Shown here piece by piece: positions 50,084-59,524 of a stretch of DNA of 64,000 nucleotides (positions are counted from its first letter, which is position 1; every line of letters begins with the position of its first letter). The stretch spans positions 1-64,000 of the forward strand of contig CASFXV010000006.1 in the NCBI GenBank assembly GCA_949298795.1, read 5' to 3'. The notes under the pieces were generated by a model. The model made no database searches and was not told the DNA's origin. It saw only the letters and a list, made by a program, of their open reading frames with translations. Both the position numbers and the translations under genes were made by a program. Source of the DNA: an uncultured bacterium. Its GTDB lineage: Bacteria; Elusimicrobiota; Elusimicrobia; Elusimicrobiales; Elusimicrobiaceae.

Positions 50084-51074
50084 TATTACCGTTTTTGGGG
50101 CTGGCATTTGGGGCAGCGTCATCGCCCAGCATTTAGCCAAAAAAGGCTATCATGTTTCGCTGTGGGAATATTCCGAACCGCTTTTAAACGTACTTAAAAC
50201 CAGCGGTACGCACCCCAATATCCCCAACTTTAAACTGCATGACAACATCCGCCTTACCGGGGATGTTGCCCAAGCCGTAAAAGACACCGATTTAATTGTT
50301 TTTGTTATCTCTTCCAAAGCCATTCGCGCCTTCTGCCGGGAACAGCTAAAACCGCTTTTGGCGGGCAAAGCCGTGCCGGTGGTAAGCGCTTCCAAAGGCA
50401 TAGAAGACAAAACATTTAAAACCATCTGCGAAATTGTGGAAGAAGAACTCCCCCAAATACAAGGCAAAGCCTTGGCCTTCAGCGGGCCCAGCTTTGCGTT
50501 GGAAGTAGCCCAGGGAGTGCCCACCAAAATCATGCTGGCAGGAAAAGACCCCCAGCTTACCGCCCAAATCGCCGAAGTGTTTAACGCAGACCCGATTATT
50601 GTGGTCCCGGCGCAAGACCGCCGCGGTGTGGAATACGGCGGCGGGATTAAAAACGTGCTGGCCATTGGCTGCGGGGTGATTGACGGCATTGGGGACGGCG
50701 CTAACGCAAAAGCGGCCCTTATTACCCAAGCCCTGGCTGAAATGAATGACATTACCGTCAGCCAAGGGGGCGCCGCCAACACCGTATACAGCCTGGCCGG
50801 GTTTGGGGACGCTATCCTTACCGGCATGTCCGCCATATCCCGCAACCGCAGACTGGGCGAAAAATTAGGATCCGGCTTATCCTTAGAAGAAGCCAAAAAA
50901 GAAGTAGGCACCATTGCCGAGGGCGTAAATACCGTGCAAAGCGTGTATGACATCGCCCGCAAAAACCATTTAAAAACCCCTATTATAGACGCCATTTGGC
51001 AAATTGTATGCAAAGGGGAAAAACCGCACGTGCTGCTGCACGCCATGGGTTTTGTAAACCGTGGAAATAAATAA
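50070..51074 (+). CDS. gpsA: Glycerol-3-phosphate dehydrogenase [NAD(P)+]
   Basis: 334 aa from MKINNITVFGAGIWGSVIA, a Rossmann nucleotide-binding start. The catalytic Lys is in VEYGGGIKNVLAIG, and GDGANAKAALITQALAEM is typical. It reduces dihydroxyacetone phosphate for phospholipid synthesis. The first 14 bases overlap the end of plsY, so the two enzymes are made together. Confidence 0.95.
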   Translation: MKINNITVFGAGIWGSVIAQHLAKKGYHVSLWEYSEPLLNVLKTSGTHPNIPNFKLHDNIRLTGDVAQAVKDTDLIVFVISSKAIRAFCREQLKPLLAGKAVPVVSASKGIEDKTFKTICEIVEEELPQIQGKALAFSGPSFALEVAQGVPTKIMLAGKDPQLTAQIAEVFNADPIIVVPAQDRRGVEYGGGIKNVLAIGCGVIDGIGDGANAKAALITQALAEMNDITVSQGGAANTVYSLAGFGDAILTGMSAISRNRRLGEKLGSGLSLEEAKKEVGTIAEGVNTVQSVYDIARKNHLKTPIIDAIWQIVCKGEKPHVLLHAMGFVNRGNK

Positions 51075-51096
51075 GTAAATAAGGAAAAATAGAATT

Positions 51097-51357
51097 ATGA
51101 ATAAAGACGACGTTATCCGCCACCTTACCCGCCATGTATTAGACAAAAAACAAGCGAAAACCTCTGTAGACAAAGTGTTTGAAATCATCAAACACGGCCT
51201 AAAGAGAGACGGCAAAGTGGTTATCAGCAATTTTGGTTCTTTTCACTTAAAAACAGCCCGCCCCGTTACGCGCCGTAACCCTAAAACCGGGGAAAAAGTG
51301 CAAGTGCCAGCCAAACAAAAAGTGCGGTTTAAACCGTCGGAAAACTTGCTTAAATAG
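51097..51357 (+). CDS. HU/IHF-family DNA-binding protein
   Basis: The 86-aa protein has the HU fold: MNKDDVIRHLTR, then VVISNFGSFHLKTARPVTRRNPKTGE, where the beta arm carries the Arg and Pro that insert into DNA. It compacts and bends DNA. GGAAAAATAG precedes the ATG. A terminator follows. Confidence 0.95.
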   Translation: MNKDDVIRHLTRHVLDKKQAKTSVDKVFEIIKHGLKRDGKVVISNFGSFHLKTARPVTRRNPKTGEKVQVPAKQKVRFKPSENLLK

Positions 51358-51376
51358 CTGGCTTTTAAAACAAACA

Positions 51377-51407
51377 CCCCGGGTTTTACACCCGGGGCGC
51401 TTTATTG
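51377..51407 (+). terminator. Rho-independent terminator after the HU gene
   Basis: CCCCGGG, loop TTTTACA, CCCGGGG, then CGCTTTATT. Confidence 0.8.
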
Positions 51408-51413
51408 AAAAAA

Positions 51414-51803
51414 CTAATTGCCCTTATACCCAATCATCACAATCATTAAATACTGAAATACTCCACACACAAACAGAACCCATGTCCAACCGATTCTTAT
51501 GAAAACATTTAACAACCTATATGGGGGAATAATCCACAAATAGATAACAACCACGAGCAAAAATACCCCCCACAATATCCCTATTGTCATAAGAACAGCA
51601 TCTGAAACAGGCCCAATTACCCTTAATAAAAGCCCTAAACAAAAACTGCAAAAACAAAATAGAGTGATTTCTACAATAATTAATCCAATAGAATCCAATA
51701 AAGGAAGAGTACCAGAAACAAAACTCTTTGTTAGCCATTGATGCAATGTCCAAGGAAAGCTGATGGCTTTCCAAATCCAAAGACCTACCTTGTTAAGAAA
51801 CAT
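51414..51803 (-). CDS. Small membrane protein of unknown function
   Basis: The 129-aa protein has three to four hydrophobic segments (about residues 35-60, 65-90 and 103-127) and many Trp and Phe. I do not recognise it. The ATG at 51803 has TTGAATTTATG upstream and no strong ribosome-binding site. It is AT-rich compared with its neighbours and stands alone between HU and the PrcB-like gene. It may be a recent arrival. Confidence 0.55.
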   Translation of the reverse strand: MFLNKVGLWIWKAISFPWTLHQWLTKSFVSGTLPLLDSIGLIIVEITLFCFCSFCLGLLLRVIGPVSDAVLMTIGILWGVFLLVVVIYLWIIPPYRLLNVFIRIGWTWVLFVCGVFQYLMIVMIGYKGN

Positions 51804-51922
51804 AAATTCAACTCCCCAAATACGGATACAATGATTTTTCAGCTATTTTTCCCTACAAAGTCCATTTTAAAAAATATTTTTGTATTCAACAAACAATATA
51901 TTTTTTACCAACCTTTTAATTA

Positions 51923-52723
51923 TTATAAAACTTGTTTTAATTCTATAGGCAGTGCGGACTGTTGGACCGTTTGAACGCTGTGCGTGTTTAATTTGTTTTC
52001 CAGCCCAAAGATATTCACGCGGTAAGTAACTAATATTTTACCGTCTTTTTCTTCTATGGTTTGAATTTCAAAAACTTTATCCGGTAAATTGCTGTCAGAC
52101 TCCAGCACCACCAGCATTTGTTTATTAAAATCCACTTCAGGATATTTGCCGCGGGCAATGGTTTTAAATGCTTTGTAATCCGCAACGCTTTTTATTAAGC
52201 GCGTTTTTACCGGCGCCTCCAGCATGGTAATACTGGTAGGTTCATTCTCTGCCGCCGAAGAAGCTTGGTCTTGCGGGTTTTGCTCACTCTCAGGCTGCAA
52301 ATTAAGCACCACCTGAGAAGAACTTTTCATTCCTTCCACCAAAACGGCGTCCATCTGTTCTTCTTGCGGGGAGGAGGGTTTATCTTGTTCTTCAGGCTGG
52401 GGGGCTACCCCCACCATGCCCTCCACATTAATTTTAGATAGTTGGGAGGGCAGTGTGGCGGCGTTTAAAATCTCCGTATCCGGAGGGTCTACTTCCTCTA
52501 CCCCTTCCGCAAAAGAAGCGTCTTCCAAATCAGCGGTAGAAATACTGTCACTTATGGGAAGTGACGGCTGGGAAGAAGCCGCCACCGCTTCCTGAGCCGT
52601 CTGCTCTGCAGCAGCAAAGTCCTCCTCTGCCGTACTTGTTGGAAACAAAACATACACCGCCCAAGCGGCCGCAAGCACGCTGAGCACCAGTGCAGACATC
52701 ACCAGAAGGGGTTTTTTAGCCAT
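51923..52723 (-). CDS. Membrane-anchored protein with PrcB-like C-terminal domain
   Basis: 266 aa from MAKKPLLVMSALVL. One N-terminal span (SALVLSVLAAAWAVYVLF), a long acidic Ser/Ala/Gln/Glu-rich linker (about residues 35-170) and a C-terminal beta domain (SVADYKAFKTIARGKYPEVDF, then VVLES) that resembles the C-terminal domain of protease-complex subunit PrcB. It follows queF directly. The function is unknown. Confidence 0.65.
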   Translation of the reverse strand: MAKKPLLVMSALVLSVLAAAWAVYVLFPTSTAEEDFAAAEQTAQEAVAASSQPSLPISDSISTADLEDASFAEGVEEVDPPDTEILNAATLPSQLSKINVEGMVGVAPQPEEQDKPSSPQEEQMDAVLVEGMKSSSQVVLNLQPESEQNPQDQASSAAENEPTSITMLEAPVKTRLIKSVADYKAFKTIARGKYPEVDFNKQMLVVLESDSNLPDKVFEIQTIEEKDGKILVTYRVNIFGLENKLNTHSVQTVQQSALPIELKQVL

Positions 52724-52724
52724 T

Positions 52725-53126
52725 TTATTTTTTCTCGTACTTGGCAACAATGACGGAACGCAGCCCGCCGCGCGGGGTAAACGTACCCGTTACCGTCGCC
52801 TTTTTAGGACGGCAGGCTTTTACCACGTCGTCCAAAATTTTATTGGCGATATTTTCCATAAAAATACCCATATCGCGGTATTCAAGCAAATAATATTTAA
52901 GGGATTTTAATTCCAAACACAATTCATCCGGGACATACTCTATCGTAATCACGCCAAAATCCGGCAGGCCCGTTTTGGGGCAGACGGAAGTAAACTCCGG
53001 CAGTTCTATTTTAATATCATAGTCCCGTTTATATTGGTTGGGCCAGCATTGTATATCCGGCAGAACGGCATCCGCGTTTTTGCGCGCGTGGTCAGAAGTA
53101 TAACCAAAATCAATATCCTGTGTCAT
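52725..53126 (-). CDS. queF: NADPH-dependent 7-cyano-7-deazaguanine reductase QueF
   Basis: The 133-aa type I QueF has the catalytic Cys in TSVCPKTGLPDFG, the acid Asp just after it, and the QueF motif ELKSLKYYLLEYRDMGIF. It reduces preQ0 to preQ1 for queuosine in tRNA. It overlaps the ATPase stop by 4 nt. Other queuosine genes are not in the window. Confidence 0.94.
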   Translation of the reverse strand: MTQDIDFGYTSDHARKNADAVLPDIQCWPNQYKRDYDIKIELPEFTSVCPKTGLPDFGVITIEYVPDELCLELKSLKYYLLEYRDMGIFMENIANKILDDVVKACRPKKATVTGTFTPRGGLRSVIVAKYEKK

Positions 53127-55072
53127 CTTATTCTAAGTAACCTCGCTGAATTTAAAAAAACAATACCCAGCCCCAGCGCTAACCCGCCGGGCACTGTATA
53201 CCAGGGCAACCCGCCCTTTACCCCAAACAACACATAAAAGGCCAGTCCCGCCCCAAACAAAAACGAAAGGAAAAAGTTTCCGTGGATAACCCGCTTCAAC
53301 TTTTTATTTATTTTAAATAAATCAGGCAAGGAGTACAAGTCATTACGCTTAATAATAATATCCACCCAGTTATTGTATAAATTGCGCCCGGAAAAGAAAA
53401 CAATGCTGGCGTCTGAACGCAACAGCGCGATAATATCATTAAAACCGTCTCCCACCATCACCACCTTATGCCCGGCGGCGCGCATATTATTAATAATTTC
53501 CGCTTTGGTTTTGGGAAGCACGTTAAAACTCATCTTTTCAATGCCCACTTGTTTGGCAATAGAAGAAACGGACAGCTCATTATCGCCCGATATCAGCACC
53601 AGCTCTTTATCTTTCTGCTGTAAAAAGCGCACCGCGTCCGCCGCACCGGGGCGAAGCGTATCGGACAGGGTTAAATGCCCCAAAAATTTGCCGTTTTTAG
53701 CCACGCAAATAAGCGGTTTATCACCGGAGAACATCTCCACCTGCGTTTCTATCCCCATTTCCCTAAGCCAAGTTTCCCGTCCGCATACAATTTTATCCCG
53801 CCCGCAGTTGGCCACTACCCCCAGCCCGGGCAATACATCAAAAGAAATTACTTTGCGCAGTTTGATATTATGCTCTTTGGCATACAAATTAACCGCTTTG
53901 GCAAAAGGCCCGTCCACCATTTGCTCGGCCGAGGCTACGCTTTCCAACATTTGTTTAAGCTGGGCGGACGTTTCCGCAAATACCCCTTCCACCCGCAATT
54001 CCCCATGGGTAAGGGTGCCGGTTTTATCAAAGAACAACGTGTCAGCCTGGGCCAAATGGTCCAATGCGTCCACATTTTGCAAAATAATTTTATGCGCCGC
54101 CGCCCCCGCATAAGCAAAGGAATGCCCCAACCAAGCGGAAAACACAAACGCCGGCGTGCAGGCCAGCGCTAAAGAAAGCCACAAGGCGCCGGAATAATAA
54201 AATAAATGTTGATAGCCGCTTGCATGCAGCAGCCATACAAAAATTCCGGCGGTATAAAGAACGCTTAAAGGAATGTATAATTTGGCAGAGCGGTCCAAAA
54301 AACAAACGCCGGGGGCGCGGTTAATCTCGCTGTTTTTAATGGCGTTGATAATATCCATCACCACCGAGGTAGCCAACAAACCGGTTACTTCTATATACAT
54401 CTCATCGGCCTTATTTAGCGTTCCGGCAAAAATAACGCTTCCTTTCTTTTTGGCGGTGGGGAGCATATTCCCCGTAATAATGCTTTCATCTACGGCGCTG
54501 GCTCCTTTTGCCACCACGCCGTCACAGGGAATGCGTTCCCCCGGTTTAACTAAAATAATATCCCCGGGGGTTAGCTCATGCGCAAATACCTTAAACGTAC
54601 GGCGGCCCCGGCACAGGCGCGCCGCTTTGGGAAGGAAATCATCCAATTTTTTAATAAACACTTTGGTTTGTTCCCGCCGCTGTACTTCCCGGCGCATGAC
54701 CCATAAAGCCAACACGGCCAGCAAGGCCCCCTCTAAATACAAGTCACTGGGCAAGCCAAAAAGAGGAGCTGACACAAACGTTTTTAATATGGAATATAAA
54801 AAAGCCGCCGTTACAGATAAACTGACCATGAGGGCAAAAGACAACCGCCCATTAGATAAATCTTTTAATGCGGCGCGGTGGAAAAGGTCCGTACAAAATA
54901 AATAGACGCTCAGAGATAAAATAAATATACCGGTGCGGGAGTGGTCAAACACTACGGAAAACAAAATAAAACAAGTAAAAACAAAAGCCAAAACCAAACG
55001 GTATGTATAGGCGCGCGCCGCAAAATCAAACGCTGCGGTACGCACGGCAAAATTAGTTACGGTAGAAGACAT
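53123..55072 (-). CDS. P1B-like P-type ATPase with altered metal-site motifs
   Basis: The 649-aa protein has actuator (ITGNMLPTAKKKGS), phosphorylation (FFDKTGTLTHGEL), nucleotide-binding and hinge (VMVGDGFNDIIAL) motifs, and about six to eight spans. Two P1B hallmarks are changed: the CPC-type membrane motif reads ACTPAF, and the nucleotide-domain HP pair reads GP (EQMVDGPFAKAV). There is no N-terminal metal-binding domain. Transport and ATP hydrolysis are plausible, but the substrate is unclear. The first gene of the ATPase-queF-prcB-like run. Confidence 0.85.
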   Translation of the reverse strand: MSSTVTNFAVRTAAFDFAARAYTYRLVLAFVFTCFILFSVVFDHSRTGIFILSLSVYLFCTDLFHRAALKDLSNGRLSFALMVSLSVTAAFLYSILKTFVSAPLFGLPSDLYLEGALLAVLALWVMRREVQRREQTKVFIKKLDDFLPKAARLCRGRRTFKVFAHELTPGDIILVKPGERIPCDGVVAKGASAVDESIITGNMLPTAKKKGSVIFAGTLNKADEMYIEVTGLLATSVVMDIINAIKNSEINRAPGVCFLDRSAKLYIPLSVLYTAGIFVWLLHASGYQHLFYYSGALWLSLALACTPAFVFSAWLGHSFAYAGAAAHKIILQNVDALDHLAQADTLFFDKTGTLTHGELRVEGVFAETSAQLKQMLESVASAEQMVDGPFAKAVNLYAKEHNIKLRKVISFDVLPGLGVVANCGRDKIVCGRETWLREMGIETQVEMFSGDKPLICVAKNGKFLGHLTLSDTLRPGAADAVRFLQQKDKELVLISGDNELSVSSIAKQVGIEKMSFNVLPKTKAEIINNMRAAGHKVVMVGDGFNDIIALLRSDASIVFFSGRNLYNNWVDIIIKRNDLYSLPDLFKINKKLKRVIHGNFFLSFLFGAGLAFYVLFGVKGGLPWYTVPGGLALGLGIVFLNSARLLRIR

Positions 55073-55080
55073 TTTTTCCT

Positions 55081-56067
55081 TTATTTTGTTAAGAAACGCC
55101 GCGACACGACGCTTTTACGTCCGGCCTCGGTGCTCATCATTCTCATTTTATAATTATACTTGGCGGCGTTGGCCGGGTCCAGCTTGCGGGCTACCAAATA
55201 GTTTGCCACGGCGGAGGGCGGGTCTTCCAAAGCCAACATATCCCCCATCAGTTCATAAGCGGGTACATAACGGCTGGCTAATTCTTTTGTTCTGGAAAGC
55301 ATACCCAAAGCTTGGTCCGTTTCCCCCTGCAAGAATAAAAGTTCCGCCATATAATAATAAGCCAAAGCATAAGAAGGCTGCAAAACCACCGCTTGTTGGA
55401 AATCTTCCATAGCGTTGGCATAATATTTAAGTTTCATGAAGGCGCGGCCGCGTTCCAGCAAGGCGCGCGCGTCAGGGCCTTTTAAACGAAGCAACTCCGT
55501 GTAATCATCCAAAGCGGCTTCATAATTTCCCATAGAAAAATAGGCCAGCCCCCGGTTTAAAAACAGGTTAGGGTAATCCTGCCGGATATTATAAGCGCGG
55601 GCAAAGCTTCCTAATGCTTCCGCCACTTTCCCTTGTTGGTAATAAGCCACGCCTAAGTTCATCCAAGCCAAAAAATAGTTGGGCCGGATATTGGTGGCCC
55701 GCTGCAAATAATAAACGGCCTCCGAATAGCGCCCCATATCTAATAAAAGCGCTCCTAAATTGTTATAGGCCTCCGGTACATTGGGAGACCCTTTCACGGC
55801 AGCCAGGTAATCCTGCTCAGCAAATTCTTGGTTTTTGCGGCGTTCTTTGCTGGTTTTGGCGGGCAGGCGTTCAAATAAAATACCCCGGTTGGTATGGGCG
55901 GCAATATTATCAGGGTCTTGTTTAAGAAGCGTAGTATACAGACGAACCGCTTTGGGCAAATCTCCCTTGTCGGTAGCCAGCTGAGCCTGCTGGAAGAGGC
56001 GTTCCTCCTTAGAGGAACAAGCCGCCAACATGAACAGTGAAATTGCAAGAAGTAAACACTTTTTCAT
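55081..56067 (-). CDS. TPR lipoprotein
   Basis: 328 aa from MKKCLLLAISLFMLAACSSK, with a lipobox LAAC (lipidated Cys about residue 17). About eight TPR units follow (for example AEALGSFARAYNIRQDYPN and YEAALDDYTELLRLK). TPR lipoproteins often act as adaptors in pilus or outer-membrane machines. It overlaps the lspA stop (ATGA), so it is made with the peptidase that processes such lipoproteins. Confidence 0.88.
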   Translation of the reverse strand: MKKCLLLAISLFMLAACSSKEERLFQQAQLATDKGDLPKAVRLYTTLLKQDPDNIAAHTNRGILFERLPAKTSKERRKNQEFAEQDYLAAVKGSPNVPEAYNNLGALLLDMGRYSEAVYYLQRATNIRPNYFLAWMNLGVAYYQQGKVAEALGSFARAYNIRQDYPNLFLNRGLAYFSMGNYEAALDDYTELLRLKGPDARALLERGRAFMKLKYYANAMEDFQQAVVLQPSYALAYYYMAELLFLQGETDQALGMLSRTKELASRYVPAYELMGDMLALEDPPSAVANYLVARKLDPANAAKYNYKMRMMSTEAGRKSVVSRRFLTK

Positions 56068-56549
56068 TTCTCCTCCCGGGGGTGCCAAAAAAATACAGAC
56101 GCCGCCAACAACACCCCGCCAACCGTGATAAAAGAATCCGCTATATTAAATACCGGCCAAACCCTGAAATCTAAAAAGTCTACTACAAAACCTAACTTTA
56201 TTCTATCATAAAGATTGCCCACCGCACCGGCAAAAATAAACACGGCCCCCCATTTGGCAAGCCGCCCGGCGGAAACAATCTCTTTCCAACTATAGGCCAA
56301 ATAAGCCAAAACGGCCAGCATAATCCATATCAACAGCAGATTGCCGTTTTGCATTAAACCAAAAGCCATGCCGGTATTTTCCACATAGTGCAGGCGGAAA
56401 TACGCAAACACATTTACATCTTTATGCTGCAAATAACTTAACGCCCAGTTTTTACTGGCCCGGTCCGCCAATACAATCAGCGCGCCGCACACCCATACGG
56501 CTTTGTTGTGCGCCAGCCAAATTTTTAAGCGGAGCCACGCGTTAGACAC
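56064..56549 (-). CDS. lspA: Lipoprotein signal peptidase
   Basis: The 161-aa membrane aspartyl protease has four spans. The two catalytic Asp lie in VVDFLDFRVW and VFNIADSFITVGG, and the conserved ENTGMAFGL loop is present. It cleaves prolipoproteins before the lipidated Cys. It overlaps the end of ileS by 8 nt, the common ileS-lspA pairing. Confidence 0.95.
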   Translation of the reverse strand: MSNAWLRLKIWLAHNKAVWVCGALIVLADRASKNWALSYLQHKDVNVFAYFRLHYVENTGMAFGLMQNGNLLLIWIMLAVLAYLAYSWKEIVSAGRLAKWGAVFIFAGAVGNLYDRIKLGFVVDFLDFRVWPVFNIADSFITVGGVLLAASVFFWHPREEK

Positions 56550-59370
56550 CTGCCGTCTCCTCTTGCGCTACGGTTAAACCTTCTTTTTCCATTACGGCCG
56601 CGCAGCGGGCGCATAAATCCGCATGTTTAGGGTTGGAACCGATGTCTTCTTTCCACTGCCAGCAACGGGGGCATTTTTCGCCCGAGGCATGCACAGCCTC
56701 TACGTCCAATTCACCGGCGCCGTCCTGCACGTCCACCGCAGACACAATGGCAATTTCCGGCCATAAGTTTTTGGTTTCTTCCAGGAAAGCTTTCATGTCC
56801 GGGTTATCGGTTTTAAAAATAACCTTTGCTTCTAACGAAGCCCCTATCACGCCTTTTTGGCGGGCGTCTTCCAGCTCTTTTTGCACCAAATCCCGTATAT
56901 CGCGGATTTTGTTCCATTTTTCTTCCAGTTTTACATCCGGCACCATGGAAGCGTTGCGCGGCATATCGGAAAGGAAAATACTTTCCGGCAAGTCCTTCCC
57001 GGCCGGGATGGAACGCAGCACCTGCCACGCTTCTTCCGCCGTGAAAGAAAGCACCGGCGCCATTAACTGCAGCAAGGCTTTTACAATTTCCGCCAGCGTG
57101 GTTTGCGCGCTGCGGCGGGAGTGTGAAGAAGCCCCCAGCGTATATAAGCGGTCTTTGGAAGCGTCCAACATAAAAGAAGACAAATCCAAAATACAGAAAT
57201 TGGCTATGCTGCGCATGGCATGGCGGAAGTTAAAGGTGTCATACCCTTTATGCACTTCTTGAATTAACGCGTCCAGCCGGCCCAGCATGTATTGGTCCAT
57301 TTCCGTCAAATCGGCCGCGGCCACCGCGTGTTTGGCGGGCTCATAATCAAACAAATTGCCCAGCGCATAGCGGATTGTGTTGCGCAATTTGCGGTAAGTA
57401 TCCACCGGGCCGCCTAAAATTTCATCAGAAATGCGCACGTCTTCCTGATAGTCCGCAAAAGCCACCCACAGGCGTAAAATATCCGCGCCGAATTTGCTGA
57501 TTACGTCTTCCGGCGCTACGCTGTTGCCCAGGGATTTGTGCATGGGGCGGCCTTGCTGGTCCAGCACCATGCCGTGCGTAACAATGGTTTTAAACGGAGG
57601 GACTCCCTCCAGCGTGAAAGAAGGAATATAAGAACTTTGGAACCAGCCGCGGTGCTGGTCTGACCCTTCGGAATACACATCCGCCGGGAAATCCAACCCG
57701 CGGTCTTTTAACACGGCCGCCCAAGAAACGCCGGAGTCCAGCCAAACGTCCAAAATATCCGTTTCTTTGCGAAACTCGTGAGAACCGCATTCACAGCTAT
57801 AGCCCTGCGGGACCAACTTTTCCACGGGGTCAATAAACCAAAAATCGGAACCTTCTTTCATGGCGCGCTCTTTGATAAAAGAGAACAGCTCATGGTTGAT
57901 TTGCGCTTTACCGCATTTTTTACAATACAAAATGGTTACCGGCGTACCCCAGAAGCGCTGGCGGGACAGACACCAATCCGGCCGAAGCCCTATCATGGAG
58001 CGCATGCGTTCCTCCCCGCCGGCGGGGTAAAATTTTACGTCCTTTAAGCCGGCTTGCAATTTTTCACGCAGGCCGTCTTTGTCAATGCTCATAAACCATT
58101 GTTCCGTAGCGCGGAAAATAATGGGGTTGTGGCAGCGCCAGCAGTGCGGATAGCTGTGGGTGATTTTTTGTTCTTTAATTAAAGAGCCCAGCTCTTCCAA
58201 CTTTTTAACCATTAAGGGGTTGGCGTCAAAAACGTGCATGCCTTCAAACACGCCCGCGTCTTTGGTATAGCAGCCTTTTTCGTCCACCGGGCAGAATACA
58301 TCCAGCCCCCATTGTTTGCCGGCGCGGAAGTCGTCCTCCCCGTGGCCGGGGGCAATATGCACAATACCCACCCCGGCGTCCATGGTTACAAAGTCCGTCC
58401 AAATAACGGGGTTTTCTTTGCCGTTAAGCGGGTGGATGTATTTAAGGCCCACTAATTTTTCCCCGGGCACTTTGCCTACCTGAGCGGCTTCCAGCCCGGT
58501 GTTTTTAATAAATTCCTCGGCCAGTTTTTCAGCCACCACATAATACTCCCCGGTGTGGGCGTCTTTTAAAACGGCATAATCTTCCGTATTGGACACGGCG
58601 GCCGCCATGTTGGAGGGAATCGTCCAGGGGGTGGTGGTCCAAATACCTAAAGAAACGGGTTTGGAAAAGTCCAAATCGCCAAATACTTCAGCGGTGGGGC
58701 GGGCTAATTTAAAACGCAAATAGATAGAGGTGGATTCTACGTCTTTGTATTCGGTTTCCGCGTCCGCCAGGGCCGTTTCGCAATGGGAACACCAGGTAAT
58801 GGTTTTTTGGCCTTTATAGACGTAGCCTTTTTCAATCAAATCCAAAAACACGCCAATCGTAATGCCTTCATAGCGCGGAGCCATGGTAAGGTACGGGTTG
58901 TCCCAATCCCCCTGTACGCCCAGGCGTTTAAAACCCTGGCGTTGGATATCAATAAATTTGGAAGCAAACTCACGCGCTTTTTTACGGAAGGCGGGCACGT
59001 CCGTAATGTGTTTTTTGTCTTGTTTAAGTTCTTTTAATAAGGCTTGTTCAATGGGCAGGCCATGGCAGTCCCACCCCGGAACATAGGGCGTATAGTGCCC
59101 GGTCATCGCGCGGCTTTTTAAAATAATATCCTTAATGGTTTTGTCTAACGCATGGCCGATGTGTATTTTTCCGTTGGCGTAGGGCGGCCCGTCGTGCAAA
59201 ACAAAGTGTTTGCCGGCTTCGTTCTTTTTAAGCATGGCTTCATACAAATTCATCTTTTGCCAAAACTCTAAGATTTTAGGTTCTTTCTGCGCCAGACCCG
59301 CGCGCATAGGAAATTCGGTCTGCGGCAACAGCACGGTATGGGAATATTTATTTTTACTATTTTTTGCCAT
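56542..59370 (-). CDS. ileS: Isoleucyl-tRNA synthetase
   Basis: The 942-aa class I synthetase has the HIGH motif (GKIHIGHALDK), the editing domain, the WFQSSY segment and a KMSKS-like GRPMHKSLGNS. The C-terminal zinc finger CPRCWQWKED ... CARC is intact. It charges tRNA-Ile. The Met-His variant of KMSKS occurs in some bacterial IleRS. Confidence 0.96.
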   Translation of the reverse strand: MAKNSKNKYSHTVLLPQTEFPMRAGLAQKEPKILEFWQKMNLYEAMLKKNEAGKHFVLHDGPPYANGKIHIGHALDKTIKDIILKSRAMTGHYTPYVPGWDCHGLPIEQALLKELKQDKKHITDVPAFRKKAREFASKFIDIQRQGFKRLGVQGDWDNPYLTMAPRYEGITIGVFLDLIEKGYVYKGQKTITWCSHCETALADAETEYKDVESTSIYLRFKLARPTAEVFGDLDFSKPVSLGIWTTTPWTIPSNMAAAVSNTEDYAVLKDAHTGEYYVVAEKLAEEFIKNTGLEAAQVGKVPGEKLVGLKYIHPLNGKENPVIWTDFVTMDAGVGIVHIAPGHGEDDFRAGKQWGLDVFCPVDEKGCYTKDAGVFEGMHVFDANPLMVKKLEELGSLIKEQKITHSYPHCWRCHNPIIFRATEQWFMSIDKDGLREKLQAGLKDVKFYPAGGEERMRSMIGLRPDWCLSRQRFWGTPVTILYCKKCGKAQINHELFSFIKERAMKEGSDFWFIDPVEKLVPQGYSCECGSHEFRKETDILDVWLDSGVSWAAVLKDRGLDFPADVYSEGSDQHRGWFQSSYIPSFTLEGVPPFKTIVTHGMVLDQQGRPMHKSLGNSVAPEDVISKFGADILRLWVAFADYQEDVRISDEILGGPVDTYRKLRNTIRYALGNLFDYEPAKHAVAAADLTEMDQYMLGRLDALIQEVHKGYDTFNFRHAMRSIANFCILDLSSFMLDASKDRLYTLGASSHSRRSAQTTLAEIVKALLQLMAPVLSFTAEEAWQVLRSIPAGKDLPESIFLSDMPRNASMVPDVKLEEKWNKIRDIRDLVQKELEDARQKGVIGASLEAKVIFKTDNPDMKAFLEETKNLWPEIAIVSAVDVQDGAGELDVEAVHASGEKCPRCWQWKEDIGSNPKHADLCARCAAVMEKEGLTVAQEETAGV

Positions 59371-59442
59371 GGAAAAACACTCCGTATATTAAGGATAATT
59401 ATATTATAGAAAATTTACGTCTCTTTACGCGTAAACGCACAC

Positions 59443-59467
59443 AAAAAGCCCGGGGGAAACCGGGCTT
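59443..59467 (-). terminator. Rho-independent terminator after the TPR-ankyrin gene
   Basis: On the - strand: AAGCCCGG, loop TTTCCC, CCGGGCTTTTTG. It lies between the end of the 59525 gene and ileS. Confidence 0.75.
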
Positions 59468-59524
59468 ATACGGATAACAGCAATCTTCGGCCGCCTTATT
59501 TTTAGAAATGGAAGCCCGCACGCA

